Shown here piece by piece: positions 24,185-36,500 of a DNA stretch of 64,000 bases (its first letter is position 1; the number at the start of each line of letters is the position of its first letter). The stretch is from Thamnaconus septentrionalis (taxonomy: Eukaryota; Chordata; Actinopteri; Tetraodontiformes; Monacanthidae). The stretch lies in assembly GCA_009823395.1 (NCBI GenBank), contig CM020514.1, forward strand, positions 5,921,966 through 5,985,965, read 5' to 3'. Under the pieces are notes generated by a model. It searched no databases. It saw only the letters and a program-made list of their open reading frames with translations, and was not told the origin of the DNA. The position numbers were made by a program, and so were the translations under genes.

Positions 24185-26747
24185 CAAGTCGTTCATCTTT
24201 AAAAGCAAGCTATTAAAGGATTAAATATGATAGTAGCTATCATGGTTTGTTTTAGTAATGATATATACATTTGCAAAATGCAATTATTCAGAATACGAAG
24301 ACGACAAACTCACCTGGAACAACAACAAGTTGTGTTTACCAACAGAAAGTGCCAGGCTTACATTTTAATTTATAAAAATATGACATAGTGCATGCATATT
24401 TACAAATACAAAGTTTATGTTTGGGCATTTTAATCTTTTCTCCAATCATTTTGTTTGATTGCAACACAAAAACATTGATATTAGAAGATACTGTTTATAT
24501 ATGCTTAAAAACGCTAAGAAGGTTTAATCAGAAAGTGAAAACCTGGCATGTTATCTGTCAAAGTGCTCTAGCAGTAGCTGGAAAGATGGCTGCACATTTA
24601 TGCACATGTGCCTCTTGTGTAGTGACGTTTGCATCTTGACAGTGCTATAGGAGCCAGACTAAAGAGAAGGCTCTATCAGATGCAAACTACCTACGTTTTA
24701 GTAGGTCAACGTCTATTTTATGCACCGTTCTCTCAGTTAAAGGTGACAATAGAATAAATCTGACTCCTTGGAGTTAGACGGAAGATCTTCCGGCTTGAAG
24801 AATTTCTGAGTAAATTCATGAGGATTGTTGTTGTATGATTTAAAGATGGATTGTATTGGATTGTTTGCATTTAAAACCCAGAAAAAATAACAATACAATA
24901 CCAAGAAGACACAATACCCCCAATCAACCTACACCTCCGACTCCAGTAAATGGTCTTCACTCACATCAACGTGCCAGTCTTACACAAATACATGCCATCC
25001 TGTGACCTCACCGCTGTGCATAACAGGGACCTACATGGGAACATTCGCTGAGTCAGATCAGTTATTTGTTGACGCACGTTTTTGATGCCCAGGTTTTCAG
25101 GAGCTGGCCTGACATGCGCAGCTGCTCCGAGAACCTGTCCCCGAGAAAAACACAAGAGCGGAGCTTCCTCTCCGCCCACGTCGGCGCATGTCGCAACCCG
25201 AGCCAAGACGAGCCTTCCCAATGAGTGCAGGTTGGGATTTAGCTTTCAGCAGGCCTGTTACTGGGGATTATCCCGCCGTCGTTTGAAAGTGTTGTCCGGA
25301 CCGCAGCAGAATGTTGTTTTATCAGAGGAACGACTCGGACCCTGAGCTCTGCCGACGGCTTCGGAAATGTCACAGCAAAAACTCTGTGAATCTGTCCTTG
25401 GCACCTACCCAGCTGGTGCAGGTGAGGTCCATGAGAGCGAGCGAGCACAGCTGCCACTCTCTAAACTCGCATTCAGACACGCACCGGCAGGCATGTATGG
25501 CCCCCATAGATAGATTGATGGTGGGTGGGGGGGGGGGGGGCGGCGGCCGAAGGGGTACAAGGCACTCCTGAAAGCAGGCCAAGTTTAACACAGCGGACAC
25601 GCTCTCAAGCCCACAGTCATAGTAACATTTTATGTGACAAGCATTATAAAGGTGATTTATAGAACGCATGTGTGTCAGGGTTGAATATTTTCCAGAATAT
25701 TTAGCCAGGGTTATTAAGCCTGTGCATTTAGAATCTGCCCAAACGTCGTCCCCAAGGCTGAGCGTTAAACAAACTTCCTGGGACAATAATGAGTGCGGAG
25801 AATTTAGAGCTCGGTATGCCTGACGACAAAAAACCCTGACAAGGACGCAGGAGATTCCCCTCTGTACGCGTCACCTTGTGTGTATTGTTTGGTTTTATCA
25901 GATGCCCCTTCGTGTTTGCCACTGACCTCTGGCCTGTTGCATGTGAGTACTGTCACAATGGAAGCAGACCTATGCCAAAAGTGCCAACAGAGCTCATAAG
26001 ACACTAATGTCTTTGATGTAAAATGCCAAAAATGACAAGCGAGTACAGACGACAGGTGTTGCCAATCAAAATGGTTCAGCCAACATTCACCTGGCATGGA
26101 ATATCAAACATATGTGATTTAAGATTTCATATAGGAATGCTCTGTTTAAAAAACAAAAAGTCTTTCCCCAATTGTTCTTGGAATCATTACTGGATTACTG
26201 GCTTTAGTGGTGGCTTGAGTTGACAACAACGCTTCCGCAAGCATTTACCACAACAACTTGTATCAAATATAACCAGAGTGCCTTACTCTTTTGATTTTCG
26301 TCATATAAAGTAATTCAAGATACAGCCACCAAAGCGTACACAATTGGTCAGTTTGTCCGTAAGACTTAAGTTAGACATAAAACTTTGATCTGATCTCTTG
26401 TTACATTCCCTCCATCTTCATCCTCTTTCTTTTAGCCATTTCTGAGAAATAGAATACAGGCGAGGATGTTCTAACTACAATAAATTAGTTACAGGGATAC
26501 CTACTGTAATTATATTGACATGTGTAAAAACCATAGAATGTTAACTTTCAAAACGGAAAAACCACATGAATATACTTCAAATGGTATAAACCAGTTCTCA
26601 TTTTATTTTATGGTAACGTGTTTCCATTTTTTTTGATAAGTTTTAAGGGTTAACAACAACCTGAATGTTGCAATAATAGGGGCGCTCAGTTCGTTACTAA
26701 GAAACTTATGGAGAATATAAAAGAGTTCTTTGGTATGTAATACCTAC

Positions 26748-27154
26748 CTTGTTTGACGAAGCTTCTTGAAAGTCCTGCCAGATAGACAACAGAGCGAAGG
26801 CGTTTGGTCCACTTCCTGGTTAAGCTAGCCGTTAGCCAGTCTTTTCTTTCCTCCGAACCAACTAAGACAAAAACGTACAAAGCGTTTGCCATTTGAGCGT
26901 TTTGGGCCATCATTTGAACGATGCGACCCCGTAACTTCCTGTCTTCCAAGTTTACCCCCTCAAAATAACGATAAAGAAAATGGATGAGGATAGTAGTATG
27001 ATCGTTCATGCAAGCGCCTGGTGCTTTCGAACTTCTCTCTCCCGTACGACATTCCTTTCATTACTCTGAAAATAACTTTACGAAGTTGACGAAATGAAAT
27101 CAACCCAAACGGTGAGCAAAATAAGGCAGCGTGGAATGACAACCTGTCAATCAT
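26748..27154 (-). other. Possible unidentified first exon or noncoding-RNA exon
   Basis: On the minus strand a frame from 27009 reads MNDHTTILIHFLYRYFEGVN, LEDRKLRGRIVQMMAQNAQM and so on. It reaches a strong donor-like AAG|GTAGGT with the exon end at 26748, and the frame continues past it to a stop at 26686. Upstream, 27100-27250 contains a CGTGACGTTAGCC CRE-like word and TCTGCGAATC, and composition is less AT-rich than the surroundings. I recognise no domain and found no downstream exon. It could equally be chance; low confidence. Confidence 0.2.
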
Positions 27155-30146
27155 TTACCTGACGCCAACAGGTTGCTGACTGGTTAGAAAGTATCGGCCG
27201 TGACGTTAGCCAAAATTATCTGCGAATCACAAAGCTTGTTTGTCCATCCTCCAGTCAAGCAATTTCCGGGGCACTGGAATATTATATATCTAAAATTAAA
27301 ATCTGGACTTGGGGAGTTACAAGGGATATAATAAGATTTATTTATTTATTTGTTTATTTATTTGAATGGTTGAGGTTTAATATTTCAGTTTGGGCCATGA
27401 GAGTCAAAGATGTTATCACATACAGCTTGTTGGAGCTGTAGGATTTATTTACATTTAAATGACACGAAAATGACACTAAAAATATAATAACATTAATTTC
27501 CTTTTAAACATTCAGACGTAATTTTTCATTTCCATTCGTCAAAATGCATGAGACAGTGTAAAATGACTTCATCAAGTTGCTGTTTTGAAGCCAGTAATGG
27601 TGACTATCAACTTCTCATGTGACCAGATGGTAGAAAACAGTATGTAATATATTTGTATGGATACTATTGGATGTAAAATACACATTATGGTTCTTGGCCC
27701 CATAAAGGATCAGAGCAATTCAATTCAATTTCAATTAAATTTGGTCCAAACCAATAGAAGTGTTTTACAGGTGGTCTTGGAAGTGTGGGAAACAGGAAGC
27801 AACAGGTGGAACTCAGTTTCAACAGCCCTGCATCACGCTCACATTTCTACTGGCTGTTGCCCTTGCTAATGTCATGAAAGTTTAAAAAAGAAAAAATATG
27901 GGGGGAAAAATGTCTGTTCATCAACAATCAATGGGAAACTACAATAGTTTGTGTCTTTTGAGCTCCAACTTCCTGGACAAATTACAAACTACTACACATA
28001 GACACCTTACCTTTCCCACTGCAAAGACACTTCTAGATATGCCTTGAGTTCACCCAGTTAAACATACTGTAAATACCATCCTGAGGTTTACATCTGAATC
28101 ACCTGGCTGGTCAGTCACACCATGTCCTGGAACTCTGGAAGGACATGAGTGGAAGTTGCTACGCAGCACTGATCCTTTCTCATTTAGACCCAACAGCATC
28201 CCAGCGGGGTATCTTTGTACTCAGCGGGCACGGCACCGTGCGTGGGACGGCCCAGACTACCAGTTTTATCAGAACCACCTGCCAGTGTGGGTAGAGCGTA
28301 TCTCAAGCATCTTTGTTTCCGCCGGAGGAAGAAGAAAGCAGTTAAGGCCATTTCCTGTTGACCTGCTGTTCCTCGCAGCTCTTGAGAGTGTGAGAATATA
28401 AGACTGTTCTTGGGCTCCACTTTCAAAAGAGCTTCAGTCAGTGTGGTTCTTCTTTTGCTAGAAATACCAGGCATACCACTTCCCCAGCATTTCACAAACT
28501 GAGAGCTGCGTCTTTTACAGTTTTCATTTCCATCTTACAGCCTGTTCTCACTTTATAATCATAAATTAATCTCTCTCAGAGCCTCTTTCATCTTGAAGAA
28601 CAGCCCAGATGTGATGTGAATCACAGACTCCTAGATAAGTGTCGTGCATGATGACAGTATCATCAAAGAGCCCAAATTCATTGGCAGGACATCCAGGGAG
28701 CATAATCACTTTGTGACATTTCTTGTGGCCTGTCAACAGTCACACACTCAAAGGACGCTAATTGGTTACGCAATATGAGGACCGACTTTAAAAAAAATAA
28801 TGACGAGTGCTTTGCGAGATGGATGTGCAAGATTTCTGACATGAAACCTTAGCAATTCAGCTGCATTCCAGGCTTCGCACCATCTCTAACAGTTTATCCT
28901 TTGTGGGTCTCCTTTGTGTGTCATTATTTTTAAGTAACTTCCCTACAGAAGTAAAAGGGTTGATTGGATTTTGTGATTAAAATGTCATTAAATATTAGGC
29001 ACTGCAATATTCCAACTAGGTAGAACATGCATACCTGATGTTTTCCAATGCAAAATGAGAATATTGATATTGACTATTTGTTGGTTTGATTTTATCTGAA
29101 GTTGTTTGATCTCTGTGTGTTCCCAGATTTGGGTTCCCAGATGTTCAATATCAATTTTATCAGTCTTTTGATATCAGTCATATATCAGAAATCTGCATAG
29201 CAACTTCCGCAACAAGTCTCTTCCGAACAGTTCAAATAATATATTTAGGTATCTGACGTTCATATGCAAAAATACAAGGTACAAAATTCATATGAAACAT
29301 CTGGAAACCAAAGGAGATAAAACTCAAGATAAATAAATTAAAACCAGCAAATCTCATTACAGTGCCTTGACATTTCAAATTCAGGCATAAAGGTTTTACT
29401 TAGTAGGAAAATTAACAGCAACAGAATGTTGCTGACAAGCCAAAATGAATTATGACTCTGTGAACAAGCGTAAACATCTAAAACATTTGACTCAACAACT
29501 ATGACTTCATATTTGATGTCATTAAAGTTGTGCGCAGAATTAAAAAGGATTACATCACCAAATTACATAATTTCACTGAACATATTCTTTTGTACAGAAT
29601 GTATCATCCTTCCTCAGATAGTTAGACACATATATATGTACATATATGTATGTGTGTGTATATTGTGTGTGTATATTTATACACACACACACACACACAT
29701 TGGCCACTTCACCAGAGCCTGTGTGCTTCTCTTTTCAAGCCTGACATCTGTATCATCACTTTATCAATCCCCAAATACTTTCAAGATGTTCCAAGGAGAA
29801 GGGGGAAGGAAAAAAAAAGAAGTGCTGGTGTAAGGCAACGGAAGGTCGGCGAGGGTTTGCAAAAGAGCAAAGTTTTAGTGCTTCAAAGCACGTCGGGCAG
29901 TGTAACACCTCAGAGGAGAGGGTCCTTGTCTCCTCGTCAGAAGTAATTCACTCTGGAGACAAGTGAGGCCAAGGAATCCTGAGCATAAAAGCGGAATAAA
30001 CACAAGAGGGCAATAGTCAACCAGGATTTCTGTGCAGAGTGTCTGACATAAAACAGTTCACTAAAATTAACACTTTGCCAATGCTTTTTCTAACCTTGGA
30101 AATGAGAAAATTTCCTTTAGTCTCTTTATTATGTCACAAAGTGTTT

Positions 30147-30197
30147 TAGATAGATAGATAGATAGAAAGATAGATAGAGATAGATAGATAGATAGAG
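30147..30197. repeat. (GATA)n microsatellite
   Basis: An imperfect run of TAGA/GATA units, about 51 bp. Confidence 0.9.
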
Positions 30198-31138
30198 AAA
30201 ACAGATTTTTTTGCAGAACACTGTAAACAGAGGGATGGATACTCCAGATACTAATTGGGCAATTATAGGAAAAATGTGCTGGCAGCAGGTTGTCACTCAA
30301 AATGGGCCTCAAAAAAGTCAATTGATCAAGCGCCAGATCTCCAACATCTGCGTCAGAGGGTCTCAGCCTCCGCGTCTCCAATCGTTCCACTTTTCATGTT
30401 TTAATGAATCAACGAGATTGTTTGCCTCCAATAAAAGAAAAAAAGGCGGGGAAGGGAAACTCTGCAATGAAAGGCAGCGACTGGATATTATTTTGTCTCA
30501 CCAGCATTCTTTTCCACTTAAAGACCCTGCGGTTCGTTAACTCTGGAAGAGAAACAGCAGAACTGCGGCGCGTTGTGTCACCCTGCAGCTCTGGAGATGG
30601 ATAAGAACGTGCCCTTCACACCAGCACGTCTCTCCATGAGTCGGCCCCTTTTGCAGCAAAGACGATCTGGGACAATAATGGAACTAAAGAGTAGCAAATA
30701 GAGCAATTTTTTTGGAGTCGGGGAGAGTGGGCGCATGAGATCCAGATACATGGGTCATTGCCAAATTATGAAATCATGCATTCGAGGACATCACCCGGCT
30801 CATTATTTCAAAGTCATGCTTGGAAAAACAGGTGTTTCCAATACTGGGTTGCTCCACACACACACACACACACGCTTCATTTTTCTGATGACTGTTCAGA
30901 TATGATGTTTCATGGCTGGAGTCGTACGCATGATAGGAGGTGATTGGGGAGAGCCAATGAGAAGACGTCCGTGTAATGGAGGCTGATTAGCCTCGGCTAA
31001 ATCCCCCCACCTTCATCCCGAAGGAGTCTGTATCTGCTTAGCGAGAGAGGAAGGACAACATCAGCGATCTAATGACCATAAATGCTGCATCTCCGAGCTT
31101 CACGTGATTACAAAAGAATTTCTTGAGGATTTTTTTTC

Positions 31139-31181
31139 CTCTTCTTCTTCTTCTTCTTCTTCTTCTCCTTCTTCTTCTTCC
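31139..31181. repeat. (CTT)n microsatellite
   Basis: A run of TTC units with one TCC interruption. Confidence 0.9.
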
Positions 31182-31189
31182 CAACAGGT

Positions 31190-31640
31190 GCCACATTTAA
31201 GTACATCGACCGCAGCAGATGAGCGCAGTGGGCACCAAAGCGTCTGGCTTCGTCCCCCTAATAAACAGAACCAGCAGGGGAATCATTTTATATTATACTT
31301 TCTTTGGGGTCATTTTCCTCCAGTTGGGTTTATGATCGATGCATTGCGTCAGCGTTTGAAGCTAATGCCTGTGATGTGGTGCGAAGCAGATGTGTGTGTG
31401 TGTTTTATAAGATGGAAAGGCTCCTTTCGTGCGATTAATATTTATGTCTTTCGCCTGTTACCGAAGCCCGCGGGGCTGCAATTGATAAGAGGTCACCTCA
31501 GGTGAAAGGAGGATAAAAAAAAATAATAAAGGGCCTCGTTCTGTACAACCCGGTATGAGCATTATTGCAATCGACAGTCGTTATGACTTGCGCATGTGCT
31601 TCAAGTGATATTTATATGCGCTGTACCATTCTTTAACGAG
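31190..31640. promoter_or_regulatory. Candidate 3' regulatory block beside tbx15
   Basis: Unique sequence contains the inverted repeat TCACCTCAGGTGA at 31493-31505, TGCGATTAATATTTATG near 31428-31445, GGGCTGCAATTGATAAGAGG near 31473-31492, and a GCATTATTGCAATCG C/EBP-like word near 31559-31573. It lies directly beyond the putative poly(A) site. The TCACCT/AGGTGA pair could be read by T-box, ZEB/Snail or E-box factors. The regulatory role is inferred only. Confidence 0.3.
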
Positions 31641-31714
31641 TTTTGGAGGAAAATGGCAGTTTCAGAGCTCGCACAGAGAAAAGAAAATCAGAACCATGTA
31701 CATGAACTGAAATG

Positions 31715-31720
31715 TTTATT
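31715..31720 (-). terminator. Candidate poly(A) signal AATAAA for tbx15
   Basis: A canonical AATAAA on the minus strand (TTTATT on plus) lies about 980 nt beyond the stop codon. A T-rich run lies on its plus-strand side, at 31724-31734. It is the first canonical hexamer I found downstream of the stop. Confidence 0.4.
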
Positions 31721-31928
31721 GGGCTTTTTTTTTTACGTGCTTGGCACCTGTATTTACAGTTTTACTCTTTTAAAATGCAGCAGAAAGATCACTCTGCTAT
31801 TTCCCTTTTTGTCACACGCTGTCTTAGCGACGGTTGCGCCTGTAAAATTGCTATAACTGCTCAGCACTTAAATACACATCTCAACACACCAAAACATACC
31901 TTAATTACTCTGCTTTTGCTATTGATTC

Positions 31929-31934
31929 TTTAAT
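31929..31934 (-). terminator. Alternative poly(A) signal ATTAAA for tbx15
   Basis: The common variant ATTAAA occurs on the minus strand about 770 nt past the stop codon. It could give a shorter 3' UTR. Usage is unknown. Confidence 0.25.
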
Positions 31935-32699
31935 ATCTTTTTCACACAACAACTTTTAAGCTATCGATTTGCCGTCTCATAGATATATCTTATGCTCGCA
32001 AACGGCCTATCCACGCCACAACAGAAGAAGAAGCCATTCCAGTTAAGAGGACGACCGGTGAGGTCGCGCGCTGTCGAGAGCCCTGAGCTCCGGCAAGACG
32101 GTCGGAGGCTCTTTGGCTCTGCGCGCCCTCTGCGTCGTCACAGGCATCCGGACGCTTCACCGCCCGCACACTTGTGGGGCCGTGAGTCACTCGGTTGTCC
32201 AGTTGTCCCTTTCGTTGCGGCCACAACGTCACACCATTGGCAGCAAAACCACACTGGTACCCCATCCCCTTCCCCCCAACTGCGACATCTCCAAGGTTCT
32301 TTGGTTTCACGGTGTCAAGACCACGTTTGAGTCTTTCGAAAAATACGGACGAGTCCCGATGTGAAGAGTGTTGTTGCTATTGCACCATAATGGGTTCACG
32401 ACTGATAATCCCGCAGCTCGTTCTTCCTACAATCAAAATTGAGGCGGCTGTCCCGGGTCTCACTGCTCAGATGAGAACGTCTTTGAAATACTCGCTCGGA
32501 CTTTGTAAGTCGGGTTTCACCGCGAGAACGAGACGATATCCTTCCGAAAGGTTCGCTTGCCCTTGTGTAAAATGGTTCCACACCAAAAGTGAGTTCACGG
32601 ATGAGAATTCTACTTCTCAGCGGGAAGACTTTAAAAAAAAAAAGAAGAAAATAACAACAAAACAAATTGGAAGGGCGAGATTTTGGATCCCAGCTGCTG

Positions 32700-33538
32700 C
32701 TACACCATGTGCATGGACATCTGAGAGGAGGAGCCGTACTGTCGTCCGTCGCAGGAGGCGCCGCCCTGCTGGCCGCCGCCCGCGTTGCCGATCATGTGCA
32801 TCGTGTCCATGCCCCCATTGGAGAGGTACTGGCGCTCGGCGAAGGCGCCAGCGGGGGACGAGGAGCACAGCAGGCCCCCCTGCGGCTTCTCGGGGCTGGC
32901 GGCCAGGCGCGGGGAGGCGGGGAAGTTGTATCCGTAGAGGTTGTAGGGGTTGTGCAGGGAGAAGGCGTTGTACGAGCCCTGCTGCACGTGGTGGTGGCCA
33001 CCGCTGAACATGTGGGAGGAGGAGGAGGACCCGGAGGAGGAGGGCGGAGCCGAGCCGGAGCCGCCCCCCGCCTGCATGACGTACTGGAGTTGCGAGGCGG
33101 GGAAGGAGCCCAGCTGACCGCCGTAGGCGTCCATCTTGGTTCCGGAGGCGGCGACCCCACTGCCACCGCCGCCGGCCAGCGAGCCGTGGGGACCGCCCTG
33201 CATGCCGGCGGCGATCAGGGAGGAAGTCCTCTGCGGCAGGAAGGATTCAGAGGGCTGGGCCGAGGCCATGGCGCCCCCCGCAGCCGCCTGCAGGCGCCCG
33301 TAGGAGCCGTCGGCCAGGCCGCCGTAGCCCTGCAGGGCCGCCATGTTGCTGCGGGCGCAGGCCGGGTACTCGGACAGGCCCAGGTTGCAGAGCTGGCTCT
33401 CCCTGCACGCCACGTTGAAGGTGTTGGAGGCAAGGTGGAAGGTGGGTGGAGAGCAGGAGGGGGACAGGAGGTGGGCGGCACCGGAGGGGGAAGGGGTCCC
33501 CGTGCTGGAGGTGGTGGGGGACGTCCCGGTACTACCCC
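32700..33538 (-). CDS. tbx15: tbx15 exon 8: C-terminal regulatory domain and stop
   Basis: The last coding exon runs from the split Gly codon to TAG at 32700-32702 and adds 278 complete residues. In order it shows a Thr/Ser/Pro linker ([18 protein letters not shown]), [57 protein letters not shown], a Gly/Ala-rich insert, [20 protein letters not shown], a poly-Ser tract, a His run (GGHHHVQQ), [40 protein letters not shown] and the terminus [10 protein letters not shown]. These blocks follow TBX15 in order, with extra Gly/Ser/Ala low-complexity sequence. This domain is outside the DNA-binding fold and carries transcriptional regulatory activity in related proteins. The acceptor is CTCCATTTAG. 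High GC here creates long accidental open frames on the opposite strand. Confidence 0.96.
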
Positions 33539-36500
33539 CTAAATGGAGAGACGAGAAAATGACATTGTTAGAAAACAGCTTCTAAATAGGAAGCAACCTT
33601 TTCCTGATCCACGTAACAGTTCTGGAGTTTCACAGAAGGGATGAATTCTGGCCTGATTAATACTCATGGTGGCCACGGACTCAGCAAACAACAATAGAAA
33701 ACTGTCTCACACAACTCGCACGGTAGCGGCCAAGTGTCTGGAAGACTTGGCTGTGTGATTTGCGTCAAAGCGGTGATTGTTAGCACAGTGTTTTTAGCCA
33801 CAGAATCCAGCGTAGCTTCCCAGGGAGAGAGCTCCTGGCGTTTTCTTCTGGCATTTGAAATTGCTTTTATTTATTTTTTTTACATCCTGCTCTCTGCCTT
33901 TGAAGCGGCAGAAACATCAAAAAACAGGTGCTGCACCCTCGCTAATCTCGATAACGATGCCGTCTCTGGACTGTCTCGTCTTCATGACGCCTGGTGGACA
34001 CCATGGGAGTGATCCGAAAAAAAAAAAAAACCCCGGGATGGTCATGTGGATAAGAAAGTCTAACTGGAGTCTCCATTGTGGCCAAGTGGCGAGCGTGTAC
34101 AATTTCAGTTCCTGGGTGCACCATCCCTTTAATGAGTCTCTTGTTGGTAAGTCCAACGCAGCGATTTCGTGGGGAAACCAGAATTAAGCCTGGAGCAGGG
34201 AGCCACGTGGTGAGGTCATCTGCTGATCATCTATCCCACGTCCTGGTCAATTGATGTCATCGCCGACTGATTGCACTGCTTTACTGGCTCTATTAGAAAC
34301 TGGACCAGGGAGCCATTTTGAAAAAAATATGTGGCTGGTGGTAACTGATAAATGTGGATTGAGTTTGGAGCATATCTGGTCAGCAGAAACGCACGTCGCC
34401 CTCATCCCGCCCCATCCTCCTCCTTTTTTCTACTGTCGTTAAAGTGCTATGAAAATGTATCCATTAAGTCAAGCCTCTCAAAGTGAAATGATAGCTGTGG
34501 GACATCAATCACATATTTCCGTATTAATGAGAATTTGGCCAGGGGTTCATCCAGCAGTTGGACGGCTTCAGCTCAAACTGAGCATGGGGTGGGAGGGGAT
34601 GGGGAGGGGGGGCAGAACTAAATAATCCCGGACCCTCTTGGCAGGGGTTCTGATTTTGCGCCATATGCCTTTGATAAAGACGGCCGCATCGCTGAGCTCG
34701 GGGAAGGTGAGGCGGAGAGGGGAAAGGAGGAGGAATAAAAGAGAAGGAGGGGAAGGGAAGGGATGAAGGTAGACAAAGAGAAAGGAGGATAGTTGGGTGA
34801 TGTCATCCTTCCCCTCCTCCCCCCTGGTTAGGAGGCCTTGGGGAGGGCCGCTGATTGCTTTATAGGAAGAAAGTGTGTGACGCACCGAAGGGGAAATGAC
34901 ACACACGTACACGTGTAGGGCTCAGTCCAAACAAGTGTTTCTTTCCCTCTCCTGGGTGAGTTTGGGTTCACTGGCAGTGCAAGGACTTCCATTAGAACGT
35001 AATGATTTTTTTTTTTTCGGGGGGGTCCAGAGGCGCGCAATGATAACAAGCACGCGCGTCGGCTCGCTCGGGACGGGAGGAGGAGAGAAAGCCAGTCGCC
35101 GGGGCCTTGAGAGGGACCATGACTCAGACTGGAAACGGGATTATGACTCGCGTGCTGGCGTCCAAGTGAGCCGCGTATAACGATTTTTATTTTCGAGGGC
35201 TTCGCGTGATGTGAAATAGCTGAGCGGATGACCGCCGACCTGCCAAACGAGCCACACATGGCCAAGCTCAAATGAGGGATGGCGGCGCGCTGCGATTCAC
35301 GAGCAGCGGGGATGTGCAGACGGAGGGCTCGGGATCGGCGCACGCAGCGAGCGCACGCTAATGCTAGTCAGCACCAACCGGTCGAGGGGGAAGCTCTTTT
35401 TTGTTCCATGATGCCTTTGTGGTTTATAAACCGTTCACAGTGATGAATTCAAGTTTATTAAGCGTGAAGCATTCAGGATCCTACATCCCGGCTCATTTAG
35501 GCCACGAGAGAAAACATTCTCTTCTTTTGTTTGGATGTCAGGCATTTTTTTTCGGCCCGATGTAGGAAAAAAAGCATTGCAAAGTGAAGAATCACATCAT
35601 TATTTCGCAGGTAAATATTTTTTTTTTAAAGGTCCCCAGTGTCAGAGTTCAAGACACCTAATGGTGAGAAAGTGTACTGCAAACAAAAAGGATATTTATT
35701 GTTTTTACCCTGACATCCCAGCTAGTTTGACAAACAGTGGGCTGATCCGGGTTCTAGCATATTAGAGAACACTATTTTAGTCACTTTTTCCAACCATAAT
35801 GAATTTGAAAAATCTTTTTCGTGAAGGTCCATGGCAATAGATCTCTTTGAAATGTAAAAGGAAAAAAAAATTGTTTAGGCAATCGTAAAACCAATTTTTC
35901 GTATGTTCAAAACCAAAGAAAATACAACTGGGATTAGTAAAAACAGGCGAGCGAGTGCCAGCTCAACCAACCTTGCTGCTTCTGCATGTTGGTGAAGTCT
36001 TCAAACGTGAGGGTTCTCACAGGGGGTCTCCAGAAGGCGTAGGTCTCCATGATGGCCTCCAGGCCGGTCCTGACAGACACAAACGAGAGAGACAAATTGC
36101 TTGGGGGTGCTCAGAAACGCATGCTGACCAGATGACACGAGCGCAAAGACAAACAGAGTCCAGAGAGAGAGAGAAAAATGAGGTTGAAAAGATGTTGGTC
36201 AAACCGGTCCAATGTATCCGAGAACCGACCAACTGTGTCTATATCTAGGTGATGACTCATAATGAAGAGTAACAATAAACTGTACTATTTAAAGCATATA
36301 TATATATAATATTTTCTAACAGCACTTTCATGGACACTCACAGCTAATAGCTTGAGGGTCACATTTGGGCTGCATCCCAAGATGCATACTTTTTGTATGA
36401 TTTTTAACTTCTGCTGCTGCATCTATCAAATCAAAAGAGTGAAAGTCTGAAGTATAAAGCAAAAGTATGGATCTTTTGTTTGTAATCAAGGTATGCAATG

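Larger units (their letters stand above)
22421..31714. other. Noncoding region proximal to the tbx15 3' end
   Basis: No secure gene. A possible first exon at 26748-27154 on the minus strand is described separately. Short AT-rich arrays occur near 23105-23160 and 27320-27362, a (GATA)n run at 30147 and a (CTT)n run at 31139. 31190-31640 is a unique-looking block beside the gene's 3' end. Confidence 0.45.
31715..32699 (-). other. tbx15: Probable tbx15 3' UTR
   Basis: After the TAG at 32700 the minus strand shows no gene-like frame and no recognised repeat until the first polyadenylation-type hexamers (ATTAAA at 31929-31934, AATAAA at 31715-31720). The 3' UTR is inferred to span this interval. 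The end is not proven; the real transcript could end at either hexamer or further downstream. Confidence 0.5.

Noticed and set aside
26981..27070. Short plus-strand frame MDEDSSMIVHASAW... with a good start context
   Set aside because: About 29 codons only, no domain, and it overlaps the stronger minus-strand donor candidate; cannot be supported as a gene.
32792..33166. A second minus-strand frame of 124 codons overlapping exon 8
   Set aside because: Pro/Ser/Thr low-complexity shadow of the true reading frame, with no start context or splice support.
32667..33542. A 291-codon open frame on the plus strand opposite tbx15 exon 8 (and a 270-codon plus-strand frame at 32195-33007)
   Set aside because: They arise from the GC-rich third-codon positions of the real minus-strand exon. 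The products are Gly/Ala/Arg-rich, have no domains, and the exon on the other strand matches Tbx15 throughout.
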